DNA from: Microbacteriaceae bacterium
GTDB lineage: Bacteria; Actinomycetota; Actinomycetes; Actinomycetales; Microbacteriaceae
Assembly (NCBI GenBank): GCA_003852775.1
Contig: RDDZ01000014.1
Coordinates: forward strand, 1 to 64,000
DNA length: 64,000 nucleotides
Direction: 5' to 3'
The notes under the pieces were generated by a model. It was given only the letters and a program-made list of their open reading frames with translations, was not told the DNA's origin and did not search any database. Below are positions 1 through 8,959 of this stretch, one piece after another (position 1 is the stretch's first letter; each line of letters begins with the position of its first letter). Both the position numbers and the translations under genes were made by a program.

Positions 1-345
1 TTCGTGTTCGTGACCGACTACGCCACCGGGATCCGGCCGTTCTACCACATGCGCCACGCCGACGACCCGACGCTCACCAACAGCTACGACCTCGTGTTCA
101 ACGGCGTCGAGATCTCCACGGGCGCCCAGCGCGAGCACCGCGTCGACGTGCTCGTCGAGCAGGCGAAGGAGAAGGGCCTCGACCCCGAGGAGCTCGGCTT
201 CTACCTCGACTTCTTCCGCTACGGCGTGCCGCCGCACGGCGGCTTCGGCATGGGCCTCAGCCGCGTCATCATGCTGCTGCTGCACCAGCCCTCGATCCGC
301 GAGGTCACCTACCTGTTCCGCGGACCGAACCGGCTGACGCCGTAA
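1..345 (+). CDS. aspS: aspartyl-tRNA synthetase, C-terminal fragment (5' truncated by window edge)
   Basis: Class II aaRS motif 3 region 'GFGMGLSRVIMLLL', plus 'DLVFNGVEISTGAQREHR'. Confidence 0.93.
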   Translation, partial: FVFVTDYATGIRPFYHMRHADDPTLTNSYDLVFNGVEISTGAQREHRVDVLVEQAKEKGLDPEELGFYLDFFRYGVPPHGGFGMGLSRVIMLLLHQPSIREVTYLFRGPNRLTP

Positions 346-357
346 GACCGTGCCGCG

Positions 358-570
358 CTACGCGGTCTGCGGGTAGCTGGGCTCCTGCAGCACCGTGAGG
401 TCCTCGAGCGTCGCGTGGCCGACCGAGCGCATCACCGCCTGCACCATCGCGACGGCGGAGGCCTTCGCCACGTAGTTGCCGCTCACGGCGACCGTCTGAC
501 CGCTCTCGGAGACGATGCGCCAGAAGTACGGCTGCGTGGGGTTCTTGCTGCGCAGGACCTGGAAGCGCAT
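358..570 (-). CDS. DUF1508/YegP-like small protein
   Basis: 'FQVLRSKNPTQPYFWRIVSESGQTVAVSGNYVAKASA' fits the YegP-type fold; start uncertain (570 or 588). Confidence 0.7.
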   Translation of the reverse strand: MRFQVLRSKNPTQPYFWRIVSESGQTVAVSGNYVAKASAVAMVQAVMRSVGHATLEDLTVLQEPSYPQTA

Positions 571-662
571 GGGTGACTCCTCTGGCACTCGGGGGGTGTG
601 GTGCCTCGCGAGCCTAGACGGAGCGCGGCACCCCCCGCTAGGGGGTCACGGGGCGTGCGGGC

Positions 663-959
663 CTAGAGCTCGTAGTCGACGCAGCTGCGGGCGTCGACGA
701 CCGAGCGGATGAAGCCGGCCGCCTCCTGGTGCTGTGGGTGCATCTGGTACGCGTCGAGGTCGTCGCGCGTCGCGAAGTCGGAGACGAGCACGACGTGCCA
801 GTTCCCCGACGTCTCCCCGACGTCGACGCCCACGTCGATGCGCTCCGCCGCCACGACGCCGCGCAGGGCCTCGAGGCGCTGCTTGATGCCGGCGGCGTCC
901 GCCTCGCGCTGCGCCGCGTCCTCGGCGGCGAGCCGCCACATCACGATGTGCCGGATCAC
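663..959 (-). CDS. Dabb (stress-responsive alpha/beta barrel) domain protein
   Basis: GTG start; 'VIRHIVMWRL...HVVLVSDFATRDDLDAYQMHPQHQ' typical of Dabb family; overlaps the upstream stop by 4 nt. Confidence 0.85.
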   Translation of the reverse strand: MIRHIVMWRLAAEDAAQREADAAGIKQRLEALRGVVAAERIDVGVDVGETSGNWHVVLVSDFATRDDLDAYQMHPQHQEAAGFIRSVVDARSCVDYEL

Positions 960-1213
960 GCCGACGCCTCCCGTTCGTCGAGGGCGCGTCGCAGCCGGTC
1001 GGGGTCGACGCGCCAGATGGTGTGCACCCGGTCGTCGATGAGCACGACGGGGATCTCCTCCGCGTACCGGTCGAGCAGCTCGGGATCCTCGAGGATGTTG
1101 CGCTCCTCGAGCTCGAGCCCGCGCTCCCCCGCCACCTCGAGCACGATCGCACGGGCGTCGTCGCACAGGTGGCATCCGGGCTTGCCGAGGAGGGTCAGAC
1201 GCGGAGCGGGCAC
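956..1213 (-). CDS. glutaredoxin family protein
   Basis: 'LTLLGKPGCHLCDDA' CxxC motif; 85 aa thioredoxin fold. Confidence 0.88.
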   Translation of the reverse strand: MPAPRLTLLGKPGCHLCDDARAIVLEVAGERGLELEERNILEDPELLDRYAEEIPVVLIDDRVHTIWRVDPDRLRRALDEREASA

Positions 1214-1233
1214 ACACCTAGACTATGGGGGTC

Positions 1234-2016
1234 ATGCCCGAGGCTCCTTCACGGTCGAACCCGGACGAGCGCCCCATCATCGCGTTCTTCGACGTCGACA
1301 ACACGCTCATGCACGGCACGAGCGTGTTCCACGTGGGCCGCGAGGCCTGGGCGCGCGGCATCATCGGCTGGCGCGACATCCTGCTCTTCGGCTGGCACCA
1401 GCGCCGCTTCATCAAGGTCGGCGAGAACCACGAGCACATGGGCACCGCCAAGGAGCGGGCGCTCGGCCTCGTCGCCGGGCACACCGAGGAGCAGATCCTC
1501 GAACTCGCCGAGTCGATCTGGGAGCACCGGATCAAGCCGCGCCTGTGGCCGGAGACGGTCACCCTCGCCCACGAGCACCTCGCGAAGGGCCACCAGGTGT
1601 GGCTCGTGTCGGCGACGCCCGTCGAGGTGGGCAGGCTCATCGCCGAGAAGCTCGGGCTCACGGGCGCGCTCGGCACCCGCGCGGAGGCCGTCGACGGCGT
1701 CTACACGGGGCGCCTCGTCGGACCGGTGCTGCACGCCGAGCACAAGGCGGTGCAGGCGCGCGAGCTCGCGGAGAGCCTCGGGGCCGACCTGGAGGCGTCG
1801 TGGGCGTACTCCGACAGCCGCAACGACATCCCGCTGCTCGAGCTCGTCGGCAACCGCGTCGCGGTGAACCCGGATGCGGGCCTCGCCCGCTACGCCGCGG
1901 AGAAGAGGTGGCCCACCATGCGGCTCGACCCCGCGGCCATCAAGGCGCAGCAGCGCCGGGTGCGGAAAGAGGCCAAGCAGGTGGGTCGCGCCGCAAAGAC
2001 GAAGCCCCGGGACTGA
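1234..2016 (+). CDS. HAD-IB family hydrolase (SerB-like)
   Basis: 'AFFDVDNTL', 'VSATP', 'YSDSRNDIPLLELV'; start chosen at the second ATG because GACTAT lies 7 nt upstream (ORF track begins at 1225). Confidence 0.85.
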   Translation: MPEAPSRSNPDERPIIAFFDVDNTLMHGTSVFHVGREAWARGIIGWRDILLFGWHQRRFIKVGENHEHMGTAKERALGLVAGHTEEQILELAESIWEHRIKPRLWPETVTLAHEHLAKGHQVWLVSATPVEVGRLIAEKLGLTGALGTRAEAVDGVYTGRLVGPVLHAEHKAVQARELAESLGADLEASWAYSDSRNDIPLLELVGNRVAVNPDAGLARYAAEKRWPTMRLDPAAIKAQQRRVRKEAKQVGRAAKTKPRD

Positions 2017-2027
2017 ATCCCGGGGCT
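2003..2027. terminator. bidirectional hairpin containing the HAD stop codon in its loop
   Basis: Perfect 10-bp stem AGCCCCGGGA-CTGAA-TCCCGGGGCT; TGA (2014-2016) lies in the 5-nt loop; sits between convergent genes. Confidence 0.75.
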
Positions 2028-2032
2028 GTCGG

Positions 2033-2131
2033 TCACTTCTTGTTGCGGCGCTGGTGACGCGTCTTGCGGAGAAGCTTGCGGTGCTTCTTCTTCGCCATGC
2101 GCTTGCGGCGCTTCTTGATGACGGAACCCAT
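2033..2131 (-). CDS. 30S ribosomal protein bS22 / AURKAIP1-COX24 domain small basic protein
   Basis: 32 aa [32 protein letters not shown]; below the ORF-track cutoff; composition and synteny typical of actinobacterial bS22. Confidence 0.9.
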   Translation of the reverse strand: MGSVIKKRRKRMAKKKHRKLLRKTRHQRRNKK

Positions 2132-2230
2132 GTTCACCTCATTCAGTTCGATCGACGGACCCACCCGGTCCGAATCGAACCGCGGGAAGCCTAACCGGGA
2201 GAGTCTAACAAACGCGGCGGAGCCGGATTC

Positions 2231-2431
2231 TCAGCCGGCCTGGACGTCGCGGTCGGCGATGCCGACGACCCCCGCCACCGCCGACTCCGGGATGCGGTAC
2301 GAGCGCCCGAAGCGCACCGCCGGCAGCTCGCCGGCGTGCACGAGACGGTACACGGTCATCGTGGAGACGCGCATCATGTCGGCGACCTCCTGAACCGTCA
2401 GGAAGCGCACGTCGGAGAGATCGCGTGCCAT
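2231..2431 (-). CDS. excisionase-type helix-turn-helix DNA-binding protein
   Basis: 'FLTVQEVADMMRVSTMTVYRLVHAGELPAVRFGRSYRIPESAV'; 66 aa. Confidence 0.88.
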   Translation of the reverse strand: MARDLSDVRFLTVQEVADMMRVSTMTVYRLVHAGELPAVRFGRSYRIPESAVAGVVGIADRDVQAG

Positions 2432-2448
2432 GTCCGCCTCGTCGTTCG

Positions 2449-2481
2449 TGTGTGACTGGTGTGGTCTGTGTGACTGGTGTG
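2449..2481. repeat. 15-bp direct repeat pair (period 18) upstream of the HTH gene
   Basis: TGTGTGACTGGTGTG at 2449-2463 and again at 2467-2481. Confidence 0.85.
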
Positions 2482-2563
2482 TCCTCGCACAGAGTAGGGG
2501 GTACAGGGATGCCGTGTCCAGGGAGGGGCGCTCCCGCTCCACGGAACGTGGGACGCTGGAGGC

Positions 2564-3595
2564 ATGAGGCTCCTCGCCGCCTTCCGCGCCTCGCGCCGGC
2601 AGCCGTGGCTGCAGGTCGTGAAGTCGGCGGTCGCGACGGTCCTCGCGTGGCTCGCCGCCGGGTGGCTCATCCCCGGTCCGCTGCCGGTCTTCGCCGCGAT
2701 CGCGGCCCTCCTCGTCGTGCAGCCGAGCGTCAACCAGTCGGTCACGAAGGCGATCGAGCGCACCGTCGGCGTCGTCGCGGGCGTCGTCATCGCATCCGCC
2801 CTCTCCCTCGCCTTCGGCCAGTCCACGTGGGTCGTGCTCGTCGCGGTCGTCGCCGCGCTCGGCGTCGCGTGGGCGCTGCGGATGACGACGGGCACCGCCA
2901 ACCAGGTCGCGATCAGCGCGCTGCTCGTGCTCGCCCTCGGCGCGGCGACCCCCGGGTACGCGGTCGACCGCGTGCTCGAGACGATCGTCGGCGCCGTCAT
3001 CGGCTTCGTCGTCAACCTCGTGTTCGTGCCACCGCTCGCGCTCGACCCCGCCCGCCGCGCGGTGGACGCGCTCGGGGGCGAGGTCGCGGCCTCCCTCGAG
3101 CGGCTCGCGGGCGCGCTCGCCGCGCCTCAGACCCCCGCCCAGCTCGAGGAGCTCATGATCACGGTGCGCCTCATGCGGCCCATGGTGGCGTCGGCGTCGG
3201 ACGCGATCGGCTCGGCCGCCGACTCGCTCACCCTCAACCCGCGCGGGCGCCGCCGACGCGAGGAGCTCGCCCGCCTCGAGGAGACGCTCGCGAAGCTGAG
3301 CCCCATGGTGACGCAGGTGATCGGGATGACGCGGGCGCTCTACGACCGCTACGACGCGACCCTCGTCGACGAGCCGACCGTGCGCGCCATCGGCGAGCAG
3401 CTGCACCGCGCCGCCCACGACGTGCGCCGGGTGATGCGGCGCACCTCCCCCGACCCGGCGTCGCCGCCGACCGAGAGCATCCCCGCGCTCACCTCGCCGC
3501 TCGTGATCGCGGCGCCGTCATCCGGCCACTGGATCCTCGTGGGGTCGCTCCTGGAGGATCTGCGGCGCATCCACGCCACACTCACGGAGGAGTGA
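2564..3595 (+). CDS. FUSC family / aromatic acid exporter-like membrane protein
   Basis: Paired TM segments, 'LLVVQPSVNQSVTKAIERTVGVVAGV' FUSC signature. Confidence 0.78.
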   Translation: MRLLAAFRASRRQPWLQVVKSAVATVLAWLAAGWLIPGPLPVFAAIAALLVVQPSVNQSVTKAIERTVGVVAGVVIASALSLAFGQSTWVVLVAVVAALGVAWALRMTTGTANQVAISALLVLALGAATPGYAVDRVLETIVGAVIGFVVNLVFVPPLALDPARRAVDALGGEVAASLERLAGALAAPQTPAQLEELMITVRLMRPMVASASDAIGSAADSLTLNPRGRRRREELARLEETLAKLSPMVTQVIGMTRALYDRYDATLVDEPTVRAIGEQLHRAAHDVRRVMRRTSPDPASPPTESIPALTSPLVIAAPSSGHWILVGSLLEDLRRIHATLTEE

Positions 3596-3617
3596 GCGCC
3601 CGCGTGGCCGCGGAGCG

Positions 3618-4076
3618 CTACTCGCCCTTGCGGAGCTTCGGCAGCTTCTCGGAGACGCGCTGGCGGGCGCCCTCGATCTTCTCCTGCGCGGTCTCGAACG
3701 CGACGCGCGCGGCATTCGCCGTCTCGGCCGCCGTGCGACCCAGGCGGTCGCCGAACTCGGCGCCGGCCCACGCCGCGTAGACGGTCGTCGCGCCGTTCTC
3801 GTCCTTGCCGACCGTGAAGTCGGTGAACGGCTCGAGCCAGATCTCGACCTCCTCGAGCGGGCTCGCGTCGAGGTGGTAGTAGCGGTGCTGTCCTTCCTCG
3901 CGCACACCCACGAGACCGTGCTCGCGCAGCACCTTGAGGTGCTTCGACACCGTCGGCTGCGCGACGCCCAGCTCGTTCACGAGGTCGCCGACCGCGAGCT
4001 CCCCCCGGCTCTCGAGCAGCTGTCGCAGGATCTCGCGGCGGGTGCCGTCGGCGAGGACGTCGAAGATGTCGGCCAT
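3618..4076 (-). CDS. ArsR family transcriptional regulator
   Basis: 'VLADGTRREILRQLLESRGELAVGDLVNELGVAQPTVSKHLKVLREHGLV' wHTH. Confidence 0.92.
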   Translation of the reverse strand: MADIFDVLADGTRREILRQLLESRGELAVGDLVNELGVAQPTVSKHLKVLREHGLVGVREEGQHRYYHLDASPLEEVEIWLEPFTDFTVGKDENGATTVYAAWAGAEFGDRLGRTAAETANAARVAFETAQEKIEGARQRVSEKLPKLRKGE

Positions 4077-4147
4077 TCCGACAGACTAGCCAGCGCATCC
4101 CGGGAGTACCATGACCCGGATCCGACGAACGGAAGCGAGGAGCACGG

Positions 4148-5575
4148 ATGCGCACCAAGCCGGTGCGGCGCGACCCGCTCACCGCGCGCCTGGCCGATCG
4201 GATCGGCGACTTCGCGACGGTCACGCCCGCGCGCTTCGCGATCCTCGTGTTCGCGATCCTCGTCGCGCTGTTCACGATCCTCTTCTCACTGCCGATCGCC
4301 ACGTCGACGGGCGAGCGGACGTCATTCGTGGACGCCCTCTTCACGGCCGTCTCGGTCATCTGCGTGACGGGCCTGTCGACCGTCGACATGGCCACCCACT
4401 GGTCGCCCTTCGGCCACGTCCTCGTGTTCGTGGGCGTCGAGATCGGCGGCATCGGCGTGCTGACGGTCGCGTCGATCCTCGGCATGGTCGTCAGCCGCAA
4501 GCTCGGCCTGCGGCAGAAGCTCATGGCGGCGGGCGATGCGAACCCGCTCCGCATCCGCCGCGGACCTATCGCCGAGGGGCAGGCCGTACGGCTCGGCGAC
4601 ACCGGCAACCTGCTCATGACGGTGGCGGTGAGCGTCGTCGTGATCGAGCTCGCCGTCGCCGTGCTCATCTTCCCGCGCCTGCTCCTCGCGGGGGTGCCCT
4701 GGTACACGGCGCTGTGGGAGTCGATCTACTTCTCGGCGATGGCGTTCACCAACACGGGCTTCTCCCCCGCACCCGAGGGCATCTCGGACTTCGCGGGCGA
4801 CTGGTGGTTCCTCGGCGCGCTCATGATCGCCACGGTGTTCGGCGCGATCGGCTTCCCCGTGATCTTCGCGCTGCGCAAGAAACTGCGCCACCCGCACCAG
4901 TGGTCGATCCACGTGAAGCTCACGCTCGTCTGGTTCGCCGCCCTCCTCGTCGGGGGCGCCGTCGCCTACCTCGTGCTCGAGTGGGACAACCCGGCGACGA
5001 TGGGGGCGATGGGGGCGGGCGACCGCATCCTCAACAGCCTCTTCATCTCGGTCATGGCGCGCTCGGGCGGCTTCTCGACGATCGACGTGGGGGCGTTGGA
5101 CGAGTCGAGCCTGCTCGTCACCGACATGCTCATGTTCGTGGGCGGGGGCTCCGCCTCGACCGCGGGCGGCATCAAGGTGACGACGCTCGCCATCCTGTTC
5201 CTCGCCGCCTTCGCGGAGGCGCGCGGCAACGACGACATGGAGGCCTACGGCCGCCGCATCCCGCAGGATGTGCTGCGCCTCGCCGTCTCGGTCGTGCTGT
5301 GGGGCGCGACGATCGTCGCGGGCGCGACGATCCTCATCCTCTTCCTCAACGACGACGCCCGGCTGGACTACGTGCTCTTCGACGTCATCAGCGCGTTCGC
5401 GACGTGCGGGCTCACGACGGGGTTCACGCAGAACGCGAACGAGGCGACCCAGCTCGTCATCGCGGCGACGATGTTCTTCGGACGCATCGGTACAGTGACA
5501 CTCGCCGCCGCACTCGCGGCGTCCACCCGGCGGCAGTACTTCCGCCGCCCCGAGGAGAGGCCCATCGTTGGTTGA
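4148..5575 (+). CDS. ktrB: TrkH/KtrB family potassium transporter
   Basis: Repeated pore loops 'VICVTGLSTVD', 'NTGFSPAPEG', 'SGGFSTID', 'TCGLTTGFT'. Confidence 0.92.
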   Translation: MRTKPVRRDPLTARLADRIGDFATVTPARFAILVFAILVALFTILFSLPIATSTGERTSFVDALFTAVSVICVTGLSTVDMATHWSPFGHVLVFVGVEIGGIGVLTVASILGMVVSRKLGLRQKLMAAGDANPLRIRRGPIAEGQAVRLGDTGNLLMTVAVSVVVIELAVAVLIFPRLLLAGVPWYTALWESIYFSAMAFTNTGFSPAPEGISDFAGDWWFLGALMIATVFGAIGFPVIFALRKKLRHPHQWSIHVKLTLVWFAALLVGGAVAYLVLEWDNPATMGAMGAGDRILNSLFISVMARSGGFSTIDVGALDESSLLVTDMLMFVGGGSASTAGGIKVTTLAILFLAAFAEARGNDDMEAYGRRIPQDVLRLAVSVVLWGATIVAGATILILFLNDDARLDYVLFDVISAFATCGLTTGFTQNANEATQLVIAATMFFGRIGTVTLAAALAASTRRQYFRRPEERPIVG

Positions 5576-6236
5576 GAAGATCGCCCACGACGCCCCCGTG
5601 CTCGTGATCGGCCTCGGCCGCTTCGGCGCCGCGACCGCGGGCCAGCTGCAGCGCCTCGACCGCGAGGTGCTCGCCGTCGACGAGGACATGACGCTCGTGC
5701 AGAAGTGGTCGGAGCGAGTCACCCACGCCGTCCAGGCGGATGCGCGCTCGATCGACGCCCTGCGGCAGATCGGCGCGGCCGACTTCCAGATCGCGGTCGT
5801 CGCGGTCGGCAGCTCCATCGAGGCGAGCGTGCTCATCACGGCCAACCTCGTCGACCTCAAGATCCCGCAGATCTGGGCGAAGGCGATCAGCCAGTCGCAC
5901 GGCAAGATCCTCAGCCGCATCGGGGCGAACCATGTCATCTACCCCGAGGCGGAGGCCGGCGAGCGCGTCGCGCACCTCGTGTCGGGCCGCATGATCGACT
6001 TCATCGAGTTCGACGACGGCTTCGCGATCGTGAAGATGTACCCGCCCAAGCCCATCCGCGGTCTCAGCCTCGCGGAGTCGCACGTGCGCCAGCGGTACGG
6101 CATCACCGTCGTAGGGGTGAAGAGCCCCGGCAAGGAGTTCACCTACGCGACCGCGGAGACGGTGATCTCCAACCACGACCTCATCATCGCCTCGGGGTCG
6201 ACGTCCGACCTCGAGAAGTTCGCGGCGCTGCAGTAG
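5568..6236 (+). CDS. ktrA: TrkA/KtrA family potassium uptake regulatory protein (RCK)
   Basis: TTG start, 8-nt overlap with ktrB; 'VLVIGLGRFGAATAGQL' Rossmann motif plus TrkA-C region. Confidence 0.92.
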   Translation: MVEKIAHDAPVLVIGLGRFGAATAGQLQRLDREVLAVDEDMTLVQKWSERVTHAVQADARSIDALRQIGAADFQIAVVAVGSSIEASVLITANLVDLKIPQIWAKAISQSHGKILSRIGANHVIYPEAEAGERVAHLVSGRMIDFIEFDDGFAIVKMYPPKPIRGLSLAESHVRQRYGITVVGVKSPGKEFTYATAETVISNHDLIIASGSTSDLEKFAALQ

Positions 6237-6260
6237 CGCCGCAGGAAGAAAGGAAACACG

Positions 6261-6527
6261 ATGGCCGGTTTCGACCTCGGCGGACTCGGAGACGCGGTCG
6301 GCGGACTGCTCAGCGGAAAGGGCCTCGACGGCAACGCGCTCCAGGGGCTGTGGGAGCAGGTGCAGCCGACGCTCAAGGGTCTCGACACCGACCAGATCCT
6401 CGACACGATCGGCGAGTGGGCGAAGAACCTCAATCTCCCGCTCGTGAAGGACATCCCCGACTCGACGATCGAGGACATCAAGAAGGGCGCCAAGGTGCCC
6501 GTGAAGGACTTCATCAAGGGCCTGTGA
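6261..6527 (+). CDS. hypothetical 88-aa protein
   Basis: Intact ORF 'MAGFDLGGLGDAVGGLLSGKG...' following ktrAB, preceded by AGGAAGAAAGGAAAC; no family recognised. Confidence 0.65.
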   Translation: MAGFDLGGLGDAVGGLLSGKGLDGNALQGLWEQVQPTLKGLDTDQILDTIGEWAKNLNLPLVKDIPDSTIEDIKKGAKVPVKDFIKGL

Positions 6528-6539
6528 CCCGAAGCGGAT

Positions 6540-6568
6540 GAGGGGGCGTCGCGTGGCGGCGCCCCCTC
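6540..6568. terminator. hairpin terminator between convergent genes
   Basis: 9-bp stem GAGGGGGCG / CGCCCCCTC. Confidence 0.75.
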
Positions 6569-6572
6569 GTCG

Positions 6573-7394
6573 TCAGCCGGCGGCGAGCTCCCTCGCGCGT
6601 GCGATCGCGGCCTCCGCGGCGCGCTCGAAGACGTCGGCCAGGCGCGCCTCGTCGAGCACCGCGATGAGGCGCTCGGTCGTGCCCTTGGGGCTCGTCACGC
6701 GACGGCGCAGCTCGGCGGGCTCCTCCCCCGTCGACTCGAGCAGGAGCGCCGAGCCGATGAGCGTCTGCTCGGCCATGAGGCGCGCGTCGTGGCGCGCGAA
6801 GCCGAGCCGTTCGGCGGTCTCGGTGAGCTTCTCGACGAGGAAGTAGACCGTCGCGGGGCCCGAGCCCGAGATCGCCGAGAGCGCGTCGATGCGGTCCTCC
6901 GGCAGCTCGACGACCACGCCGACCGCCTCGAACAGCTCGCGTGCGAGCGCGAGCTCCGCCTCGCCGGCGCGCGACCCCGCGGCGACACCCGTGACGGCGC
7001 GGCGCACGAGCGCGGGGGTGTTCGGCATCGTGCGCACGACCGGGTTCGGCACGACGGCCTCCATCGTCGCGGTCGTGATGCCCGCCGCGACGCTCACGAC
7101 GACGGCCTGCGGGTCGAGGGAGTCGGCCACCTCGCGCAGGGTGTCGACGATCATGGCGGGCTTGACGCCGAGCAGCACGACGCCCGCGCCGTCGACGGCG
7201 GCCGCGTTGGCATCCGCCCGCTCCTCGAGCGCGAACGCCCGCACGCCCTCGGCGCGCCACGCCTCGGCAGAGGCCGCGCCGCGCGTGCTCACGGCGACGG
7301 ATGCGGGGTCGACCCCGGCGGCGATGAGGCCGCGGACGATGGCTCCCGCCATCGAACCGGCACCAAGTACGGCGAGGGGCGGGAGGGTCGTCAT
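6573..7394 (-). CDS. proC: pyrroline-5-carboxylate reductase
   Basis: 'LAVLGAGSMAGAIVRGL', 'VRTMPNTPALV', 'SGSGPATVYFLVE'; start at 7394 favoured because TAGGAT-N7 precedes it. Confidence 0.93.
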   Translation of the reverse strand: MTTLPPLAVLGAGSMAGAIVRGLIAAGVDPASVAVSTRGAASAEAWRAEGVRAFALEERADANAAAVDGAGVVLLGVKPAMIVDTLREVADSLDPQAVVVSVAAGITTATMEAVVPNPVVRTMPNTPALVRRAVTGVAAGSRAGEAELALARELFEAVGVVVELPEDRIDALSAISGSGPATVYFLVEKLTETAERLGFARHDARLMAEQTLIGSALLLESTGEEPAELRRRVTSPKGTTERLIAVLDEARLADVFERAAEAAIARARELAAG

Positions 7395-7401
7395 GGCCCT
7401 C

Positions 7402-7411
7402 ATCCTAGAAT
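7402..7411. promoter_or_regulatory. overlapping divergent -10 boxes (proC / CDF transporter)
   Basis: ATCCTAGAAT: minus TAGGAT-N7-ATG(7394) and plus TAGAAT-N6-ATG(7418) share the central TA. Confidence 0.6.
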
Positions 7412-7417
7412 CGGGGC

Positions 7418-8380
7418 ATGAGCGCGTCCGGCGGTACGAAGGCGATCATCGCGGCATTCCTGGCCAACCTCGGGATCGCGATTACGAAGTTCGTCGCGTG
7501 GTTCTTCTCGGGGTCGAGCTCGATGCTCGCGGAGGGCGTGCACTCGGTGGCCGACTCGGGCAACCAGCTGCTGCTCCTGCTCGGCGGCCGGAAGGCGAAG
7601 AAGGCCGCGGATGCCGAGCATCCGTTCGGCTACGGCCGCGAGCGCTACGTCTACGCGTTCGTCGTCGCGATCATCCTGTTCTCGGTCGGCGGCGTGTTCT
7701 CGATCTACGAGGGCATCGAGAAGCTGACCCACCCGCACCCGCTCGAGAACGCGTGGCTGCCGATCCTCGTGCTGTGCATCGCGATCGTGCTCGAGGGCTT
7801 CTCGCTGCGCACGGCGGTGAAGGAGTCGAACCACGTGCGCGGCAAGCAGAGCTGGGTGCAGTTCGTGCGCCGGGCGAAGCAGCCGGAGCTGCCCGTCGTG
7901 CTGCTCGAGGACGTCGCGGCGCTCCTCGGCCTCGTGCTCGCCCTCACGGGCGTGGGCCTCACGATCATCACCGGCGACAACCTCTGGGACGGCATCGGCA
8001 CGATCGCGATCGGCGTGCTGCTCGTGACCGTCGCCATCATCCTCGGCATCGAGACGAAGAGCCTGCTCATCGGCGAGGGCGCGGAGCCGGAGGTCGTGGC
8101 GAAGATCCTGGCGGCCCTCAACGGCCACCCGCAGGTCGAGGCCGTCATCCACATGAAGACCCTCTACCTCGGGCCGGACGAGCTCATGGTGGCCGCCAAG
8201 ATCGCCGTGCCGAAGGCCGCCCGGGCCGTCGAGATCGCGACCGCGATCGACGCGATCGAGAAGGACGTGCGCGCGGCGGTGCCCGTCGCCCGCGTCATCT
8301 ACCTCGAGCCCGACATCTACGTGGCGCGCGAGGGAGAGCACCCCTCGACCGACGCGATCGTCATCAAGAGCACCGACTGA
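7418..8380 (+). CDS. cation diffusion facilitator (CDF) family transporter
   Basis: 'SMLAEGVHSVADSGNQ', 'HPFGYGRERYVYAFVVAIILFSVGG'. Confidence 0.92.
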   Translation: MSASGGTKAIIAAFLANLGIAITKFVAWFFSGSSSMLAEGVHSVADSGNQLLLLLGGRKAKKAADAEHPFGYGRERYVYAFVVAIILFSVGGVFSIYEGIEKLTHPHPLENAWLPILVLCIAIVLEGFSLRTAVKESNHVRGKQSWVQFVRRAKQPELPVVLLEDVAALLGLVLALTGVGLTIITGDNLWDGIGTIAIGVLLVTVAIILGIETKSLLIGEGAEPEVVAKILAALNGHPQVEAVIHMKTLYLGPDELMVAAKIAVPKAARAVEIATAIDAIEKDVRAAVPVARVIYLEPDIYVAREGEHPSTDAIVIKSTD

Positions 8381-8444
8381 CGTCCGGGTCGCACCGACGC
8401 GCCCCGCCCCCTCCGCAGTACCCCGACAGAACGGATCCCCGTCC

Positions 8445-8801
8445 ATGCAGATCGTCCAGAACATCCTCCTCGCGACCCACGTCTTCGGGCTCGCGATCAT
8501 CGTCGGCCCCTTCATCCTGCAGATGCGCAAGAAGGAGGGCTTCGCCACGGGCCTCATCCTCACCGGCGCGATCATCCAGCTCGTCACGGGCCTGGCGATG
8601 GTCGGCATCGGCGAGGCCGTGCTCGACGACGACTACAACTCGATCAAGATCGCCGTGAAGCTCGGCATCGCGCTCATCGTGCTGGTCGGCGCGATCGGCG
8701 CCCGCGTCGCCGAGAAGAAGGGCAAGCCGGTCACGCCGTGGTTCCACACCGCGGGCGGCATGGCCGCGATCAACATCCTCATCGCCGCCATCTGGCGCTG
8801 A
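8445..8801 (+). CDS. small integral membrane protein
   Basis: 118 aa, about 4 hydrophobic segments; no specific family recognised. Confidence 0.7.
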   Translation: MQIVQNILLATHVFGLAIIVGPFILQMRKKEGFATGLILTGAIIQLVTGLAMVGIGEAVLDDDYNSIKIAVKLGIALIVLVGAIGARVAEKKGKPVTPWFHTAGGMAAINILIAAIWR

Positions 8802-8870
8802 GCCCCGCATTCCGAGGCGCCGCCTCCGTCCCGCAGCGCGGCGACGGGGCGGCGCCTCGTCCGTCTCTTC

Positions 8871-8959
8871 TGAGGTGTCACTTTCGGTCGCGCGGCGGGC
8901 GCCACGGACGACCGAAAGTGACACCCCAGAGAGCTCGCGCGACGGAAAGTGACACCTCA
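8871..8959. repeat. three copies of a 20-nt intergenic repeat (1 direct, 2 inverted)
   Basis: TGAGGTGTCACTTTCGGTCG (8871-8890), near-perfect reverse complements at 8909-8928 and 8940-8959; the last supplies the tadA stop codon. Confidence 0.85.

Noticed and set aside
4322-5938. 538-aa minus ORF across ktrB/ktrA
   Set aside because: Composition artefact; overlaps certain K+ transport genes in antisense.
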